A stretch of 64,000 nucleotides of DNA from Acidobacteriota bacterium (GTDB taxonomy: Bacteria > Acidobacteriota > Terriglobia > Bryobacterales > UBA6623), in assembly GCA_016125275.1 (NCBI GenBank), contig WGMB01000015.1, positions 124,001-188,000 on the forward strand, in the 5' to 3' direction. The stretch's first letter is position 1; each line of letters opens with the position of its first letter. The position numbers and the translations under genes were made by a program. A model generated the notes under the pieces. The model saw nothing but the letters and a program-made list of their open reading frames with translations, was not told where the DNA came from and ran no database searches. This document shows, in pieces, positions 8,630-18,240 of the stretch.

Positions 8630-10572
8630 TAGCGGTAGAACGGCTGTCCCTTCAGCCAACGCGGCCCCCACACGGGCAAGGGCTTGCCGACCTCCAGCGC
8701 CCCCAGATCCGGCGCGGCGCCGTTGAAGTCCTCGTTGAAGCCGGGGATCACCACGCCGGCGTCGACGGCCTTGCCGCCGGGCTTCAACTGAAAGTTCAGC
8801 TCCATGGCGTGGTACATCTGGTGCCGCTTGGCGGGGTCGGGCGGGCGCAGGTCCTGAAAGATATCGAAGTCGACCTCCACGCCGTGCGCCTCCTGGCCGG
8901 TAGCGTCACGGAAGGCCTTGAGCGTGGGGTAGGTCTTCCAGTCCGAGCGCTGCGGCTCGTACATCGTCCGGCCCGGCGCGGGCGCCAGCCAACTGTACTG
9001 CGCCTCCACGCCCGGGTTGGGGCGGTAGCCGTTGTAGTCGCTGCTGAAGACGTCGGTGGCGTTGGCCCAGCGCATCACGCCGCGGCCTTCCGTGCCCCTC
9101 CCCAAGAACAGGTTGTTCCGCCAGTGCACGTTCGACGATGGGTCGCCGGCCACCTGCTCGCCCACCAGCGTGTTGTTCCAGACGAACAGCCCGGCGGGCT
9201 TGCCGGAGAACTTGAAGGCCACGCCGGAGGGCACGTGGTACAGGATGTTGCGCATGAAGTACGCCGGGCCGCCGAAGACCGGCTGCGAGCTGTAGCCGCC
9301 GTGCGCCGCGTTCACCCCTCTGTTGTTGAACACGCGGATGTTGTGGACGCCGCCGTCGGTCTCGATGTAGTCGTCGCCCGACATGTGAATGTCGTTGTTG
9401 TAGATGTCGATCGACGAGGCTCGGCGGTGGGGGTCCTTCTCCGGCGTGCCGTAGGTGGAGATGCCGATGGCGTCGTGGAAGTAGGCCATCGCGTTGTGCG
9501 CGATCACGTGGCCCGGCCCGTAGACCTTGACGGCGTAGTAGCTGCGCATCTCGTGCGAGCCGTAGGGGCCGACCGGCGACCACAGCGGACCGGTCCAGCC
9601 GATGAGCAGTTGATTCTCGTTGCGGCCCAGAAAGATGTTGTCGGCGATGTAGAAGTCGCTCGAGCCGGCGTACTCGGTCCACACGCCGAAGCCCACGTTC
9701 TCAAAGCGGCAGTTCTTCACCGTCAGCCCCACCGCGCCCAGCACTTCCTTGGAGCCGGCAAAGATGCCGACGTCGGTGTTGCGCAGCGTGAGCCCGTCGA
9801 AGATGTGGTACTGCGAGGCCATCACCTCGAAAATGCGATGGTTGCCGTCGCCGTCGAACACGGCCGCGCCGTCGCCGGCGGCCTTGATGGTGATCGGCTT
9901 CTCGGGCGTCCCCTTGAGCGTCAGCGACATCGTTCCGTCGAACGGCGTCATCATCGGGTCCACGTAGTTGAGCCGATCGTTCTTGTAGAGGCCGGCGTGC
10001 ACCAGGATCGTGTCGCCCGGCTGCGCCCTACGCTCCCACACCACGCTCCAGTCGCCGAGCCCCGCTCCGTAGTAGGCCTGCAACACGCTGGTAAAGCTCG
10101 GCTCGAGCTTCTCGCCCTCCCAGGCCGGCGGGTAGACGTGCAATGTGCGTCCGCCGGCGTAGGGCTGCGGCTCGCTGCGGGTCTTGACCTTGACGGTCTG
10201 CTTGGTTTGGCCCGAGGCGCCGTCCGGGTCGCTGAGCTCGAAGCGGCACTCGTACTCCGTGCCGGGCTCGACGTTGAGGATCGAACCGGCAAAGCCGTCA
10301 GGCACGGTGTAGTCCAGGTGCTCGCGGGCCCGGAAGACCCTCTCCCCGCCGATGCGGACCAGCGGCAGCGCTTTGCGCCACGCCGTCTCGCCCACCTTGC
10401 GGAACTCGACGCTCACCTGCGCGTTGCGGTTGGCGTCGCCGGAGATCTCCCACTCGAAGCCCAGGTTGAGCAGCGTGGGATGCTCGACCGTGAAGCGGCC
10501 GGCTTGGGTGGCGTTCTGGGCCAGGAGCGGAGCGGTCAGCAGGAGGACGGCGAAGAACAGGCGACGAGGCAT
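8629..10572 (-). CDS. Secreted right-handed parallel beta-helix protein, possible polysaccharide lyase or glycosidase
   Basis: The protein has 647 residues with a signal peptide (MPRRLFFAVLLLTAPLLAQ). An N-terminal beta-sandwich, fibronectin-like region (about residues 28-130, containing PGTEYECRFELSD) precedes a parallel beta-helix (about 170-540) marked by repeated short strands such as IFDGLTLRNTDVG and VKNCRFENVGFG. Such helices form polysaccharide lyases and polygalacturonase-like enzymes; no unambiguous catalytic set is visible, so the exact activity is open. The start follows TATAAT by 8 nt. The gene overlaps the downstream sulfatase gene, which suggests desulfation and backbone cleavage of the same substrate. 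Confidence 0.85.
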   Translation of the reverse strand: MPRRLFFAVLLLTAPLLAQNATQAGRFTVEHPTLLNLGFEWEISGDANRNAQVSVEFRKVGETAWRKALPLVRIGGERVFRAREHLDYTVPDGFAGSILNVEPGTEYECRFELSDPDGASGQTKQTVKVKTRSEPQPYAGGRTLHVYPPAWEGEKLEPSFTSVLQAYYGAGLGDWSVVWERRAQPGDTILVHAGLYKNDRLNYVDPMMTPFDGTMSLTLKGTPEKPITIKAAGDGAAVFDGDGNHRIFEVMASQYHIFDGLTLRNTDVGIFAGSKEVLGAVGLTVKNCRFENVGFGVWTEYAGSSDFYIADNIFLGRNENQLLIGWTGPLWSPVGPYGSHEMRSYYAVKVYGPGHVIAHNAMAYFHDAIGISTYGTPEKDPHRRASSIDIYNNDIHMSGDDYIETDGGVHNIRVFNNRGVNAAHGGYSSQPVFGGPAYFMRNILYHVPSGVAFKFSGKPAGLFVWNNTLVGEQVAGDPSSNVHWRNNLFLGRGTEGRGVMRWANATDVFSSDYNGYRPNPGVEAQYSWLAPAPGRTMYEPQRSDWKTYPTLKAFRDATGQEAHGVEVDFDIFQDLRPPDPAKRHQMYHAMELNFQLKPGGKAVDAGVVIPGFNEDFNGAAPDLGALEVGKPLPVWGPRWLKGQPFYR

Positions 10573-10580
10573 GGACGGGG

Positions 10581-10586
10581 ATTATA
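10581..10586 (-). promoter_or_regulatory. Perfect -10 box (TATAAT) 8 nt before the beta-helix gene
   Basis: TATAAT on the minus strand stands in an otherwise extremely GC-rich context and ends 8 nt before the ATG. No -35 consensus or ribosome binding site is visible. A leaderless or near-leaderless transcript is predicted for the beta-helix and sulfatase pair. Confidence 0.5.
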
Positions 10587-10627
10587 CCCCAGCCGCCGCC
10601 CGCGCCGCTGCCTCCGCTTCGGGCCGT

Positions 10628-13600
10628 CTAGACGTGCGATTCGAGCGGCGCCGGCTCGGCGGCCGTGCGCCGGAAGCGCGCGCCCAGGTCGTCGAACAGC
10701 GAGTAGGCCACCGGCGTGACGATCAGCGTCAGCAGTAGCGACAAGCTCTGGCCGCCGATGACGACAATGGCGATCGAGCGCCGCTCCTCCGCTCCCGGGC
10801 CCGTTCCCAGCGCCAACGGCATCATGCCGGCCACCAGCGTCAGCGTGGTCATCAGAATCGGCCGCAGGCGGTCGCGGTTGGCCTGCAGAATGGCCGTCAG
10901 CCGGTCCATGCCGTGCTCACGCCGCAGGTTGTTGGTGTGGTCCACCTGCAGAATCGAGTTCTTCTTGACCACGCCGAACAGCACCAGAATGCCCAGCGCC
11001 GAATACAGGTTGAGCGTCTCGCCGAACATCCACAGCGACAGGAACCCGAACGGCACCGCCAGCGGCAAGCTCAGCAGGATCGTAATCGGGTGCACCAGGC
11101 TCTCGAACTGCGAAGCCAAGATCATGTACATGAACACGATGGAGAGCAGGAACGCCAGCAGGAACTCGCGGGTCGTGCGGTCGTACTCGGCGCCGCTGCC
11201 GATCACCGTCGTCGAGTAGGCCGCCGGCATGTTCAGGCTGTCCGCGGCCTGCTGCATCACCGGCAAGCGGTCGCCCAGGGCGTAGTCGCCGGTAATGTTG
11301 GCGCGCAGGCTCACCTGACGCTGCCGGTCCAGCCCTTCGATGCGATAGGCGGTCACGTCCTCGCGAAGCTGCACCACCGAATCCAGCCTTACCAGCCCGA
11401 CCTTCGACGACGGGACGTAGAGCTTCGAAACGGCGCCGGTGGAGCCCCGGTCGCTGTCCTGCAAGCGAATCTCGACGTCGTACTCCTCGGCCAGCTTCTC
11501 GTCGCGGAAGCGCGAAACCTCGTCGTCGCCGCCCACCATCAACCGCAGGGATTCGGCGATGTCGGAGGCGTCCACGCCGAGGTCGGCGGCGCGGTCGCGG
11601 TCGATGAAGACCCGCAGCTCCGGCTTGTTGAGCCGCAAGGTGGTGTCTACGTCCACCAGGCCGGGGGTCTGGTTGGCGATCGAGCGGAGTTTCTCCGAGT
11701 ACTCGTACAGCGCCTGCAGGTCCGGACCGCGGATCACGAAGTCGAGATCGTAGGGCGCCGTGCCGGTGGAGAGAACCCGGATGTTGCCGACGCGGACGCG
11801 CAGGTCCGAGAAGCGTTTGAGCCGCTGCCGCACCGCTGCCATCACGTCGCGCTGGGCGTAGATGTTCTTGAAGGCGTCCATCGGCCGGCCCTCGAGCGTC
11901 ATCTGCCAAAGCCGGCCCAGGGAGAACACGCGGTCCTCGACGTCTTCCAGCCGCACGTAGACCCGCGAGCTGTTGACGCTCTGCAGGTAGCCCGTGCCCA
12001 CCAGGGTGATCACGTGGCGCACGCCGGGCAGGCTGTCGAGCTCCTCGTAAACCCTCTCGAGCACCGCCTGCATCGACGACAAGCTGGTGCCCTCCGGCGC
12101 CGAGACGCTCATCTCGAATTCGCCCTCGTCCACGTTGGTGGGGATGTACTCCATGCGCACCATCTGGAACAGCGGAACCGCCGAGGCCATCACCGCCAAG
12201 GCCAGCGCCGCGACCACCACCCGGTGGCGCATCGACCAGCCCAGCATCCGCATGTACATCCCTTCGATGGCGCCGTACAGCCCGCCGCGCGAGCCGTCGT
12301 GCTCCTGCGATTCGCCCGCCCGCAGCAGCCGCGAGCTCATCATCGGCGTAAGGCTGAAGCTGATGATCAGCGAAACCAGAATGGCGACCGTGGCCGTGAT
12401 GCCGAACTGGTACAGAAAGCGCCCCGAGACCGACGACATGAACGACACCGGCAGAAACACCACGATCAGCGAGAACGTGGTGGCCATCACGGCCAGTCCG
12501 ATGTCCTTGGTCGCCTCCACGGCCGCCCGCATCGGGTGCATGCGCTTCTCTTCCACGAACCGGAAGATGTTTTCGAGCACTACGATGGCGTCGTCGATCA
12601 CCACGCCCACCATCAGCGTCAGCGCCAGCATGGTGATGTTGTTGAGCGTGAAGTTCAGCCAGTACATCGCGCCGAAGGCCGCGATGATCGACGCCGGAAT
12701 CGCCACGGCGGCGATGATGGTGGCGCGCCAGTTGCGCATGAACAGCATCACCACCAGCGACGCCAGGATCGAGCCCAGGATCAGGTGCAACTGCACCTCG
12801 TGGAAGGCCGCCTCGATGTAGCGCGACTGGTCCTGCACCAAGTCCAGATCCACGCCGGCCGGCAGCAGCTCGCGCACCCGCTCGATCTTCTCCTTGACCG
12901 ACTGGATCACCTGCACGGTGTTGGCGCCGGACTGCCGCCGCACCTCGATCGACACCGCCGGCCGGCCGTCGTACATCGAAGCCGTCCGCTGCTCCTTGTT
13001 GCCGTCCACCGCGTAGCCGATGTCGCGGACCCGCACCGGAGCGCCGTTGATGACGGCCACCACCAGGTCGTTGAACAGCTTCGCGTCGGGGAAGCGTCCC
13101 AGCGTCCGCAGCACCAGCTCCCGCGGGCCTTCGTCGATGCGTCCGCCCGGAATGTTCGAGTTCTGGCGGGCGATCGCGTCGCGCACCTGGACGATCGGAA
13201 TCTTGTAGGCCGCCAAACGGTTGGCGTCGATCCAGACGTTGACGGCGCGCTTCTGGCCGCCGTTGAGCGTCACCTCGCCCACCCCGGCGGAGGACTCGAT
13301 GGAGTCCTTCACGGTCCTCTCGGCCAGTTCGTAGAGCTCGCGCGGCGTCTTGTCGCCGGAGAGCACCAGCGTGAGGATCGGCGAGGAGTCGGCGTCGAGC
13401 TTCTTGATCAGCGGCGGCTTGGTGTCGCGCGGCAGCAGTGTGATGGCGCCGGCCACGGCGTCACGAATGTCCTGGGCCGCGATGTCGATGTCCCGGTTGA
13501 GATTGAAGGTGACGGTGGTGATCGACAGCGACTCGGTCGAGGTGGAGCGGATGTTCTCGATGCCCTCGACGGTGGCGACGGCGTCCTCGATGCGCCGCGT

Positions 13601-13792
13601 GACGGTGGATTCGATCTCCTCCGGCGAGGCGCCGAGCAACGTCGTGCGGACGCTGATGATCGGCAGATCGACGTTCGGGAATCGGTCGATGCCCAGCTTC
13701 GGGTAGGAGACGGCCCCGACGACGACCATCGCCATCACGAGCATGACGGCGAAGATCGGGCGGCGGACGCAGACTTCGGCGAGCTTTTGCAT
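10628..13792 (-). CDS. RND efflux pump inner-membrane permease, HAE1 (AcrB/MexB-like) type
   Basis: The protein has 1054 residues, the normal length for the family. It starts MQKLAEVCVRRPIFAVMLV (TM1), followed by the porter domain motif FPNVDLPIISV. TM4 carries GVVIDDAIVVLENIFR, with the two adjacent Asp residues of proton-driven drug exporters. A second membrane block (about 860-1040) ends the protein. It would exchange protons for drugs, bile-like compounds or lipophilic metabolites. Its ATG lies 4 nt after the stop codon of the adaptor gene, so the two form an operon. No TolC-type outer-membrane gene is present in this cluster; another one may be shared. Confidence 0.95.
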   Translation of the reverse strand: MQKLAEVCVRRPIFAVMLVMAMVVVGAVSYPKLGIDRFPNVDLPIISVRTTLLGASPEEIESTVTRRIEDAVATVEGIENIRSTSTESLSITTVTFNLNRDIDIAAQDIRDAVAGAITLLPRDTKPPLIKKLDADSSPILTLVLSGDKTPRELYELAERTVKDSIESSAGVGEVTLNGGQKRAVNVWIDANRLAAYKIPIVQVRDAIARQNSNIPGGRIDEGPRELVLRTLGRFPDAKLFNDLVVAVINGAPVRVRDIGYAVDGNKEQRTASMYDGRPAVSIEVRRQSGANTVQVIQSVKEKIERVRELLPAGVDLDLVQDQSRYIEAAFHEVQLHLILGSILASLVVMLFMRNWRATIIAAVAIPASIIAAFGAMYWLNFTLNNITMLALTLMVGVVIDDAIVVLENIFRFVEEKRMHPMRAAVEATKDIGLAVMATTFSLIVVFLPVSFMSSVSGRFLYQFGITATVAILVSLIISFSLTPMMSSRLLRAGESQEHDGSRGGLYGAIEGMYMRMLGWSMRHRVVVAALALAVMASAVPLFQMVRMEYIPTNVDEGEFEMSVSAPEGTSLSSMQAVLERVYEELDSLPGVRHVITLVGTGYLQSVNSSRVYVRLEDVEDRVFSLGRLWQMTLEGRPMDAFKNIYAQRDVMAAVRQRLKRFSDLRVRVGNIRVLSTGTAPYDLDFVIRGPDLQALYEYSEKLRSIANQTPGLVDVDTTLRLNKPELRVFIDRDRAADLGVDASDIAESLRLMVGGDDEVSRFRDEKLAEEYDVEIRLQDSDRGSTGAVSKLYVPSSKVGLVRLDSVVQLREDVTAYRIEGLDRQRQVSLRANITGDYALGDRLPVMQQAADSLNMPAAYSTTVIGSGAEYDRTTREFLLAFLLSIVFMYMILASQFESLVHPITILLSLPLAVPFGFLSLWMFGETLNLYSALGILVLFGVVKKNSILQVDHTNNLRREHGMDRLTAILQANRDRLRPILMTTLTLVAGMMPLALGTGPGAEERRSIAIVVIGGQSLSLLLTLIVTPVAYSLFDDLGARFRRTAAEPAPLESHV

Positions 13793-13796
13793 GGCG

Positions 13797-14993
13797 TCAG
13801 AGCACTCGGGCCGGCTGGCCGGGGATGAGCCGGTCGTTGACTTTCAGGACCACGTCGACGCCCGGGTCGAGGCCGTCGAGCACTTCCACCTGGTCTTCGT
13901 CGAGCAGACGCCCGGTGCGCACGACCTTGTCGGCCAGCTTGCCGGCTTCCACCACGAACACGCGTTCGACGCCGGCGAAGCTCAGCACCGAGTCGCGCGG
14001 CACGGCCAGGCCGCGGGCGTCGGGGTCCACCACGATGCGCCCTTCGGCAAAGGCGCCGGGCCGCAGCAGGCTGCGCTCGTTGGGCACTTCGCCTTCGATC
14101 AGCAGCGAGCGATTGTCGGACTCGAACGCCGGGCTCAGCCGCACCACGCGGCCGCTATGAGCGCCCAGGCCGCCTTCTACCGACAGGTCGATCCGCTGCC
14201 CCACGCGCACCTTGGCCGCCGAGCGCTCCGGCACCTCCAGCCGCAGCCGCAGCGGATTCTGCCGCACGATCGTCACCACCGGCCCGTTCACCGGCATGTA
14301 CTCGCCGATGGAGGCGATGCGCTCGGTCACGGCGCCGGCAAAGGGCGCGCGGATGATGCAGTCCTCCAGGTTCTGGCGCGACAGAGCCACCTGCGCCCGG
14401 CGCTCGCTGAGCTGCGCCCGCAGTTGCATCACCTCTTCGAGCGCGCTCTGGTAGGCAGCCTCGGCGGCGTCGCGGCCGACGCCGGCTTTCTCGAACTCGA
14501 TCTTCGAGATGACGCCTTCCTTCGACAACGCCTCGGAGGTCTGGTAGATGTAGCGAGCCTCCTTGAGGGCGGCGGCGGCGCGGCGGACCATGGCGGTGTC
14601 CTCCGGCGTCACGTTATCGTCGTCGCTGTCGAGAATGCCCAGCCGGGCGCGCGTCTGGCGGACCAGGGCCTCGGCCTGCTCCAGCCGCAGCTCGTACTCC
14701 TGGGGCTCGATGCGGGCCAGCACCTGTCCGGCCTTGACGACGCTGCCCAGATCCACGGGCAGCTCGAGAATCCGCCCCGGCGCCTTGGCGCCGATGGTGG
14801 CGCGCTCCTCGGCGTAGAGCTCTCCGTTGGCGATTACGACCTCCGGAATCGAGCGCTCCTCCACCCGCATCACGCGCACGTCGACAGGCTGCTCCTCCGG
14901 GGGCGTCGCAACCGCCTCGGCGGACTCGGAATAGGGGCCGGTGCAGCCAATGGAGGCCGACAGCAGAAGGAGACAGAACCACGCCTGGCGCAT
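13797..14993 (-). CDS. RND periplasmic adaptor (membrane fusion) lipoprotein
   Basis: The ATG at 14993 gives 398 residues and places a lipoprotein signal (MRQAWFCLLLLSASIGC) at the N-terminus; the longer open frame upstream lacks one. The order is typical: a biotinyl-lipoyl half (AKAPGRILELPVDLGSVVKAGQVLARI, split here by discussion only), a long alpha-helical hairpin (about residues 95-200), the second lipoyl half (IIRAPFAGAVTERIASIGEY), and a beta-barrel/membrane-proximal domain. It links the RND permease encoded 4 nt downstream to an outer-membrane channel. The gene heads the two-gene operon. Confidence 0.93.
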   Translation of the reverse strand: MRQAWFCLLLLSASIGCTGPYSESAEAVATPPEEQPVDVRVMRVEERSIPEVVIANGELYAEERATIGAKAPGRILELPVDLGSVVKAGQVLARIEPQEYELRLEQAEALVRQTRARLGILDSDDDNVTPEDTAMVRRAAAALKEARYIYQTSEALSKEGVISKIEFEKAGVGRDAAEAAYQSALEEVMQLRAQLSERRAQVALSRQNLEDCIIRAPFAGAVTERIASIGEYMPVNGPVVTIVRQNPLRLRLEVPERSAAKVRVGQRIDLSVEGGLGAHSGRVVRLSPAFESDNRSLLIEGEVPNERSLLRPGAFAEGRIVVDPDARGLAVPRDSVLSFAGVERVFVVEAGKLADKVVRTGRLLDEDQVEVLDGLDPGVDVVLKVNDRLIPGQPARVL

Positions 14994-15135
14994 GAGGGCT
15001 TTAGGAAACTCCGTATTGTGACACGGGACTGCCTGGGAGCGGTCCGAGAGCTTGTCCCACGTCAAGGCGCTGCGAACGCGCGTTTGGTTATTGGGGATTC
15101 CGCGGGGGCCCGTAGCGCCGCCATCGGCCCGGTGC

Positions 15136-15158
15136 TACTCTGGTGGCCGGCTGGGAGG
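15136..15158 (+). promoter_or_regulatory. Candidate -10 box and ribosome binding site of the TIGR03437 protein gene
   Basis: TACTCT (15136-15141) could be a -10 element. GGGAGG (15153-15158) lies 8 nt before a GTG at 15167, which is directly followed by a signal-peptide coding region. This decides the start against the GTG at 15143. Confidence 0.4.
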
Positions 15159-15166
15159 CGACGGGC

Positions 15167-16795
15167 GTGGGGCGTCTGCGTTTTCGGTTCCCGTTCTGGC
15201 TTGGGGTCTTGGCGGCGGCGCACGGCGCTGCGGCCGCCCCGTTCGTGTTCCATCGCGGCGTGGTCAATGCCGCCAGCTACCTTCCGGCGGGCCTGCCCAA
15301 CGGCTCCATCGCGCGCGGCTCCATCTTTTCGCTGTTCGGCCGAGAGCTGGGCCCGGCCACGCCGGCCACGGTGTCCGCCTTTCCGCTCCAGACGACGCTG
15401 GCGGGCGTCGCCGTCGAGGTCTGTCAGGGCGGCGCCTGCGCGGACGCCCTGCCGTTGTTCGTCTCAGCCAGTCAGATCAACGCCGTCATGCCCTCCGACG
15501 CCCCGTTGGGCGCGGTCTCGATTCGCGTGCGGGCCGACGGGCAGGCCGGCAACTTCACACCGGCCGCGGTGGTCTCTTCGAGCGTCGGCGTCTTCGCGGT
15601 GAGCAGCGCCGGCTTCGGTCCGGGAATCGTCCAGAACTACCTCGCCGCCGACAACCAGCCGATCAACTCCGCCACCCGGACCGCTCGGCCGGGGCAGGTC
15701 GTCACCCTGTGGGCCACCGGGCTCGGGCCCGCTCTCAACGCCGACAACGTGGCCCCGCAGGCGGGCGACCTGCCGATCCAGGTGGAGATCTTCGTAGGCG
15801 GCAAAGCCGTGACGCACAAGCTCTACTCCGGACGCAGCCCGTGTTGCGCCGGGGTGGACCAGATCGTCTTCGAGATTCCGGCCGACGCCCCGCTGGGTTG
15901 CTACGTTCCGGTCGCCGTGCGGACCGGCGCGGCCGTGGTGAGCAACGACGTGACGATCAGCCTCAGCGGCGACGGCGGACCGTGCAGCGACGCCGAGGGC
16001 GCCGCCGGAGCCGCGTTGCGGCAGGGCGGCAAGCTGGGCGGGCTGACGGTCACACGCGGGCGGCTGACGACAACGGCCGGCCCGGTCGGCGCCGACACGC
16101 TCGAGGCCCTCTTCACCGAGGAGCGCGGCGGCCCGTGGGCCTACCAGCCGCTCTACTCCCCGCCCCCGGCCGGCGCCTGTGCGGTTTCGGCCGGCCGCGG
16201 CGACGCCGAGAGCGGCCTCCCTCCCGTGCGAACGCTCGACGCCGGCGCCACGGCATACATCGAGCGCGGCGGCCGCTCCTTGGGGATGGCCTTGCCTTCT
16301 CCTGGGAGAGGATTGGCGGGCGTGGCGAGCTCAGCGGCGAACGGCGCTTCGGCCTCTCTGCTCGATGCGGCCGGCCCTTTCACGGCAGGAGTTACCGGGG
16401 GGACCGACGCGCCGGCCTTCACGGTCGGGCTGCAATCCCCCGCCGCCGCTTCTTGGAACAACCGCGCGGCTCTGGCCGTCGTCGATCGAGCCCGGGAAGC
16501 CACTTTGACCTGGGCGCCTCCCGCGGAAGGCGGCGTCTCGGTGTGGATCGCCGGCCACGCGCGCAGCCGGGCTGACGACGCAACGGCGCGGTTCCTGTGC
16601 CGAGTTCCTGACGGCGCCACGTCGTTCACGATCCCGACGGCCGTGCTCGGTCGCCTGCCGGCCGCGGAGGCGGGGCCCGACGCCGGATTGGCCCTGATCT
16701 TCGAGCGGCGGACCGAAAACCCTCCGCCGCCCGGCCTGGACTTCCTCCAGGCGATCGCCGCCTCGGCCGCGCTGCAGGTCCCTCGCTACCAATGA
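15167..16795 (+). CDS. Secreted protein with TIGR03437-type (Solibacter) domain
   Basis: The start at GTG 15167 yields 542 residues with a signal peptide (RFRFPFWLGVLAAAHGAAAA). The region after it reads VVNAASYLPAGLPNGSIARG, then IFSLFGRELGP, VEVCQGGACADALPLFVS and ASQINAVMPSDAPLG. This is the recognisable pattern of the domain seen in huge numbers in Solibacteres/Bryobacterales genomes, usually at the C-terminus of exported proteins. The rest (about residues 280-542) is low-complexity beta-rich sequence without a recognised domain. Its function is unknown; a cell-surface or secreted role is likely. The stop codon overlaps the next ATG (ATGA), so the following propeller protein is translationally coupled. 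Confidence 0.85.
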   Translation: MGRLRFRFPFWLGVLAAAHGAAAAPFVFHRGVVNAASYLPAGLPNGSIARGSIFSLFGRELGPATPATVSAFPLQTTLAGVAVEVCQGGACADALPLFVSASQINAVMPSDAPLGAVSIRVRADGQAGNFTPAAVVSSSVGVFAVSSAGFGPGIVQNYLAADNQPINSATRTARPGQVVTLWATGLGPALNADNVAPQAGDLPIQVEIFVGGKAVTHKLYSGRSPCCAGVDQIVFEIPADAPLGCYVPVAVRTGAAVVSNDVTISLSGDGGPCSDAEGAAGAALRQGGKLGGLTVTRGRLTTTAGPVGADTLEALFTEERGGPWAYQPLYSPPPAGACAVSAGRGDAESGLPPVRTLDAGATAYIERGGRSLGMALPSPGRGLAGVASSAANGASASLLDAAGPFTAGVTGGTDAPAFTVGLQSPAAASWNNRAALAVVDRAREATLTWAPPAEGGVSVWIAGHARSRADDATARFLCRVPDGATSFTIPTAVLGRLPAAEAGPDAGLALIFERRTENPPPPGLDFLQAIAASAALQVPRYQ

Positions 16796-18216
16796 GCGCC
16801 AAGACGTCATCCGGGGCCCGAGCAGCATGTGCTTCCGCTGCGTTCTTGCTGGCGCTCGCAGCCCCGGCGCCTCGCGCAGCGGCGCAGACCGGCGGCGGAT
16901 GGACCGACCCCATCAACTGGGTTTGGACACTGCCGGAGCTGGCCGACGACATTGCGAAGGACCTCGAGAAGGCGCGCGAGCGCGGCGACCGCCTGGAGAT
17001 CCTGAGCCTGGAGGTCAGCCTCGACCTGGCCCGGGGATGGTTCCAGCAGATGAGTTACTCGCCGAAGCCCCTGTCCGCGGATCCGAAACTGGCTCCGGAA
17101 GATGCGCCCGGACAGGCGGCGGGGATTCCGGTCTTCCAGCCCCGCATCGAGGCCGTCGGCTCCGAGGCCCGCACGATCCAACCGACCGAGCCGACCAGCC
17201 TGTGGCGGCGGCTGGCGCCTCCGCCCGGACGCCCCGGCGAGGCTCCGACCCTGCAGTTGCGCGCGCTCAACGCGGCCGGCTCGGCCGTGAGCGCCGGCGG
17301 GGGCTTCCAGCCCGCCGCCCGGACCGTCGATTTTCTGCGGGCCGACGACCTGAGCTACCTCGCGCGCGTGGACATCGACCAAGGGCTCGGGACCGCCTTC
17401 TACGAGCCTCAGGACATGGCCTCCTCGGCCGACGGGACCCGCCTGGCGGTGGTCTCGCGGGGTTCCGACCGCAGGGATTTTCCGACCAATCCCGTCCCGA
17501 ATCACCTAACGGTGCTCGACGCCGTGGCGGGCCGGCTCGACAAGCGAATCCACCTCGGCGACGCCTTCTGGCCGACCTCGGTCGCCCTGTCGCCCGACGG
17601 CTCGACGGCATATGTAGCCGTCTCGGTCTTCGAGGATTCCAGGCTGACCGGCGAACAGTTCGTGCTCTTCCTGGAGCTGGCCTCGGGGCGATCGCTCGAG
17701 CAGGTCGCGCTGCCTTCCGGCGGGCGGACGGGCGAGATGCGGCTCACGCCGGACGGCGCTCTGCTGTTCGTCCTCGGCGGGATCGGGTCGGCCACGAAGC
17801 TCCACGTGGTCGATACCCGCTCGGCCACTCTCACCGCCACGATCGCCGGACTCCCCGGCCAGGCCGAATCTCGCGCCGCACTGCGCGAAGCCACCGAGAT
17901 CGCCATGCACCCGCGCGGCACGAAGGTCTATGTCTCCGACGCCCGCGCGCCGCAGTCGGAGACGGACTTCGAAACCGTCGGCGTGGCGGTGGTGGACGTG
18001 GCGACCGCTACGGTCGAGCTCGTAGCGGCGGCGCCGGGCGCTCGGCGCTTGGGCTCGGGCGACGATCTGGCAGTCTTCCAAAGCGGCGACTTCGTCGCGC
18101 ACCTCGACGGCGTCAGCGGCCTGCTCACCGTCTTCGACGCGGCCACGCTCGAGGTCGTCGGGCAGAGCGATCTGGGCGACGCGCTGTTCGAGGTCGCTCT
18201 GGCCCGGGCGAACTAG
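16792..18216 (+). CDS. Exported beta-propeller (YncE/YVTN-like) protein
   Basis: The protein has 474 residues and a signal peptide (residues 1-31, ending AAAQ). From about residue 190 the sequence has propeller-like repeats: DMASSADGTRLAVVSRG, PTSVALSPDGSTAYVAVSVF, GEMRLTPDGALLFVLGG, EIAMHPRGTKVYVSDARA and a last blade ending LFEVALARAN. The spacing and SPDG-type turns match seven-bladed YVTN/YncE-like propellers, which act as binding scaffolds. No catalytic motif is visible. Its start overlaps the stop of the TIGR03437 protein, so the two are made together and may interact outside the cytoplasm. Confidence 0.8.
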   Translation: MSAKTSSGARAACASAAFLLALAAPAPRAAAQTGGGWTDPINWVWTLPELADDIAKDLEKARERGDRLEILSLEVSLDLARGWFQQMSYSPKPLSADPKLAPEDAPGQAAGIPVFQPRIEAVGSEARTIQPTEPTSLWRRLAPPPGRPGEAPTLQLRALNAAGSAVSAGGGFQPAARTVDFLRADDLSYLARVDIDQGLGTAFYEPQDMASSADGTRLAVVSRGSDRRDFPTNPVPNHLTVLDAVAGRLDKRIHLGDAFWPTSVALSPDGSTAYVAVSVFEDSRLTGEQFVLFLELASGRSLEQVALPSGGRTGEMRLTPDGALLFVLGGIGSATKLHVVDTRSATLTATIAGLPGQAESRAALREATEIAMHPRGTKVYVSDARAPQSETDFETVGVAVVDVATATVELVAAAPGARRLGSGDDLAVFQSGDFVAHLDGVSGLLTVFDAATLEVVGQSDLGDALFEVALARAN

Positions 18217-18240
18217 GCGCGCACAGCGCTACCGTAAGGG

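Noticed and set aside
10913-13828. Long plus-strand open frame opposite the RND permease
   Set aside because: It is His/Arg/Gln-rich without recognisable domains, while the minus strand encodes a full-length family protein.
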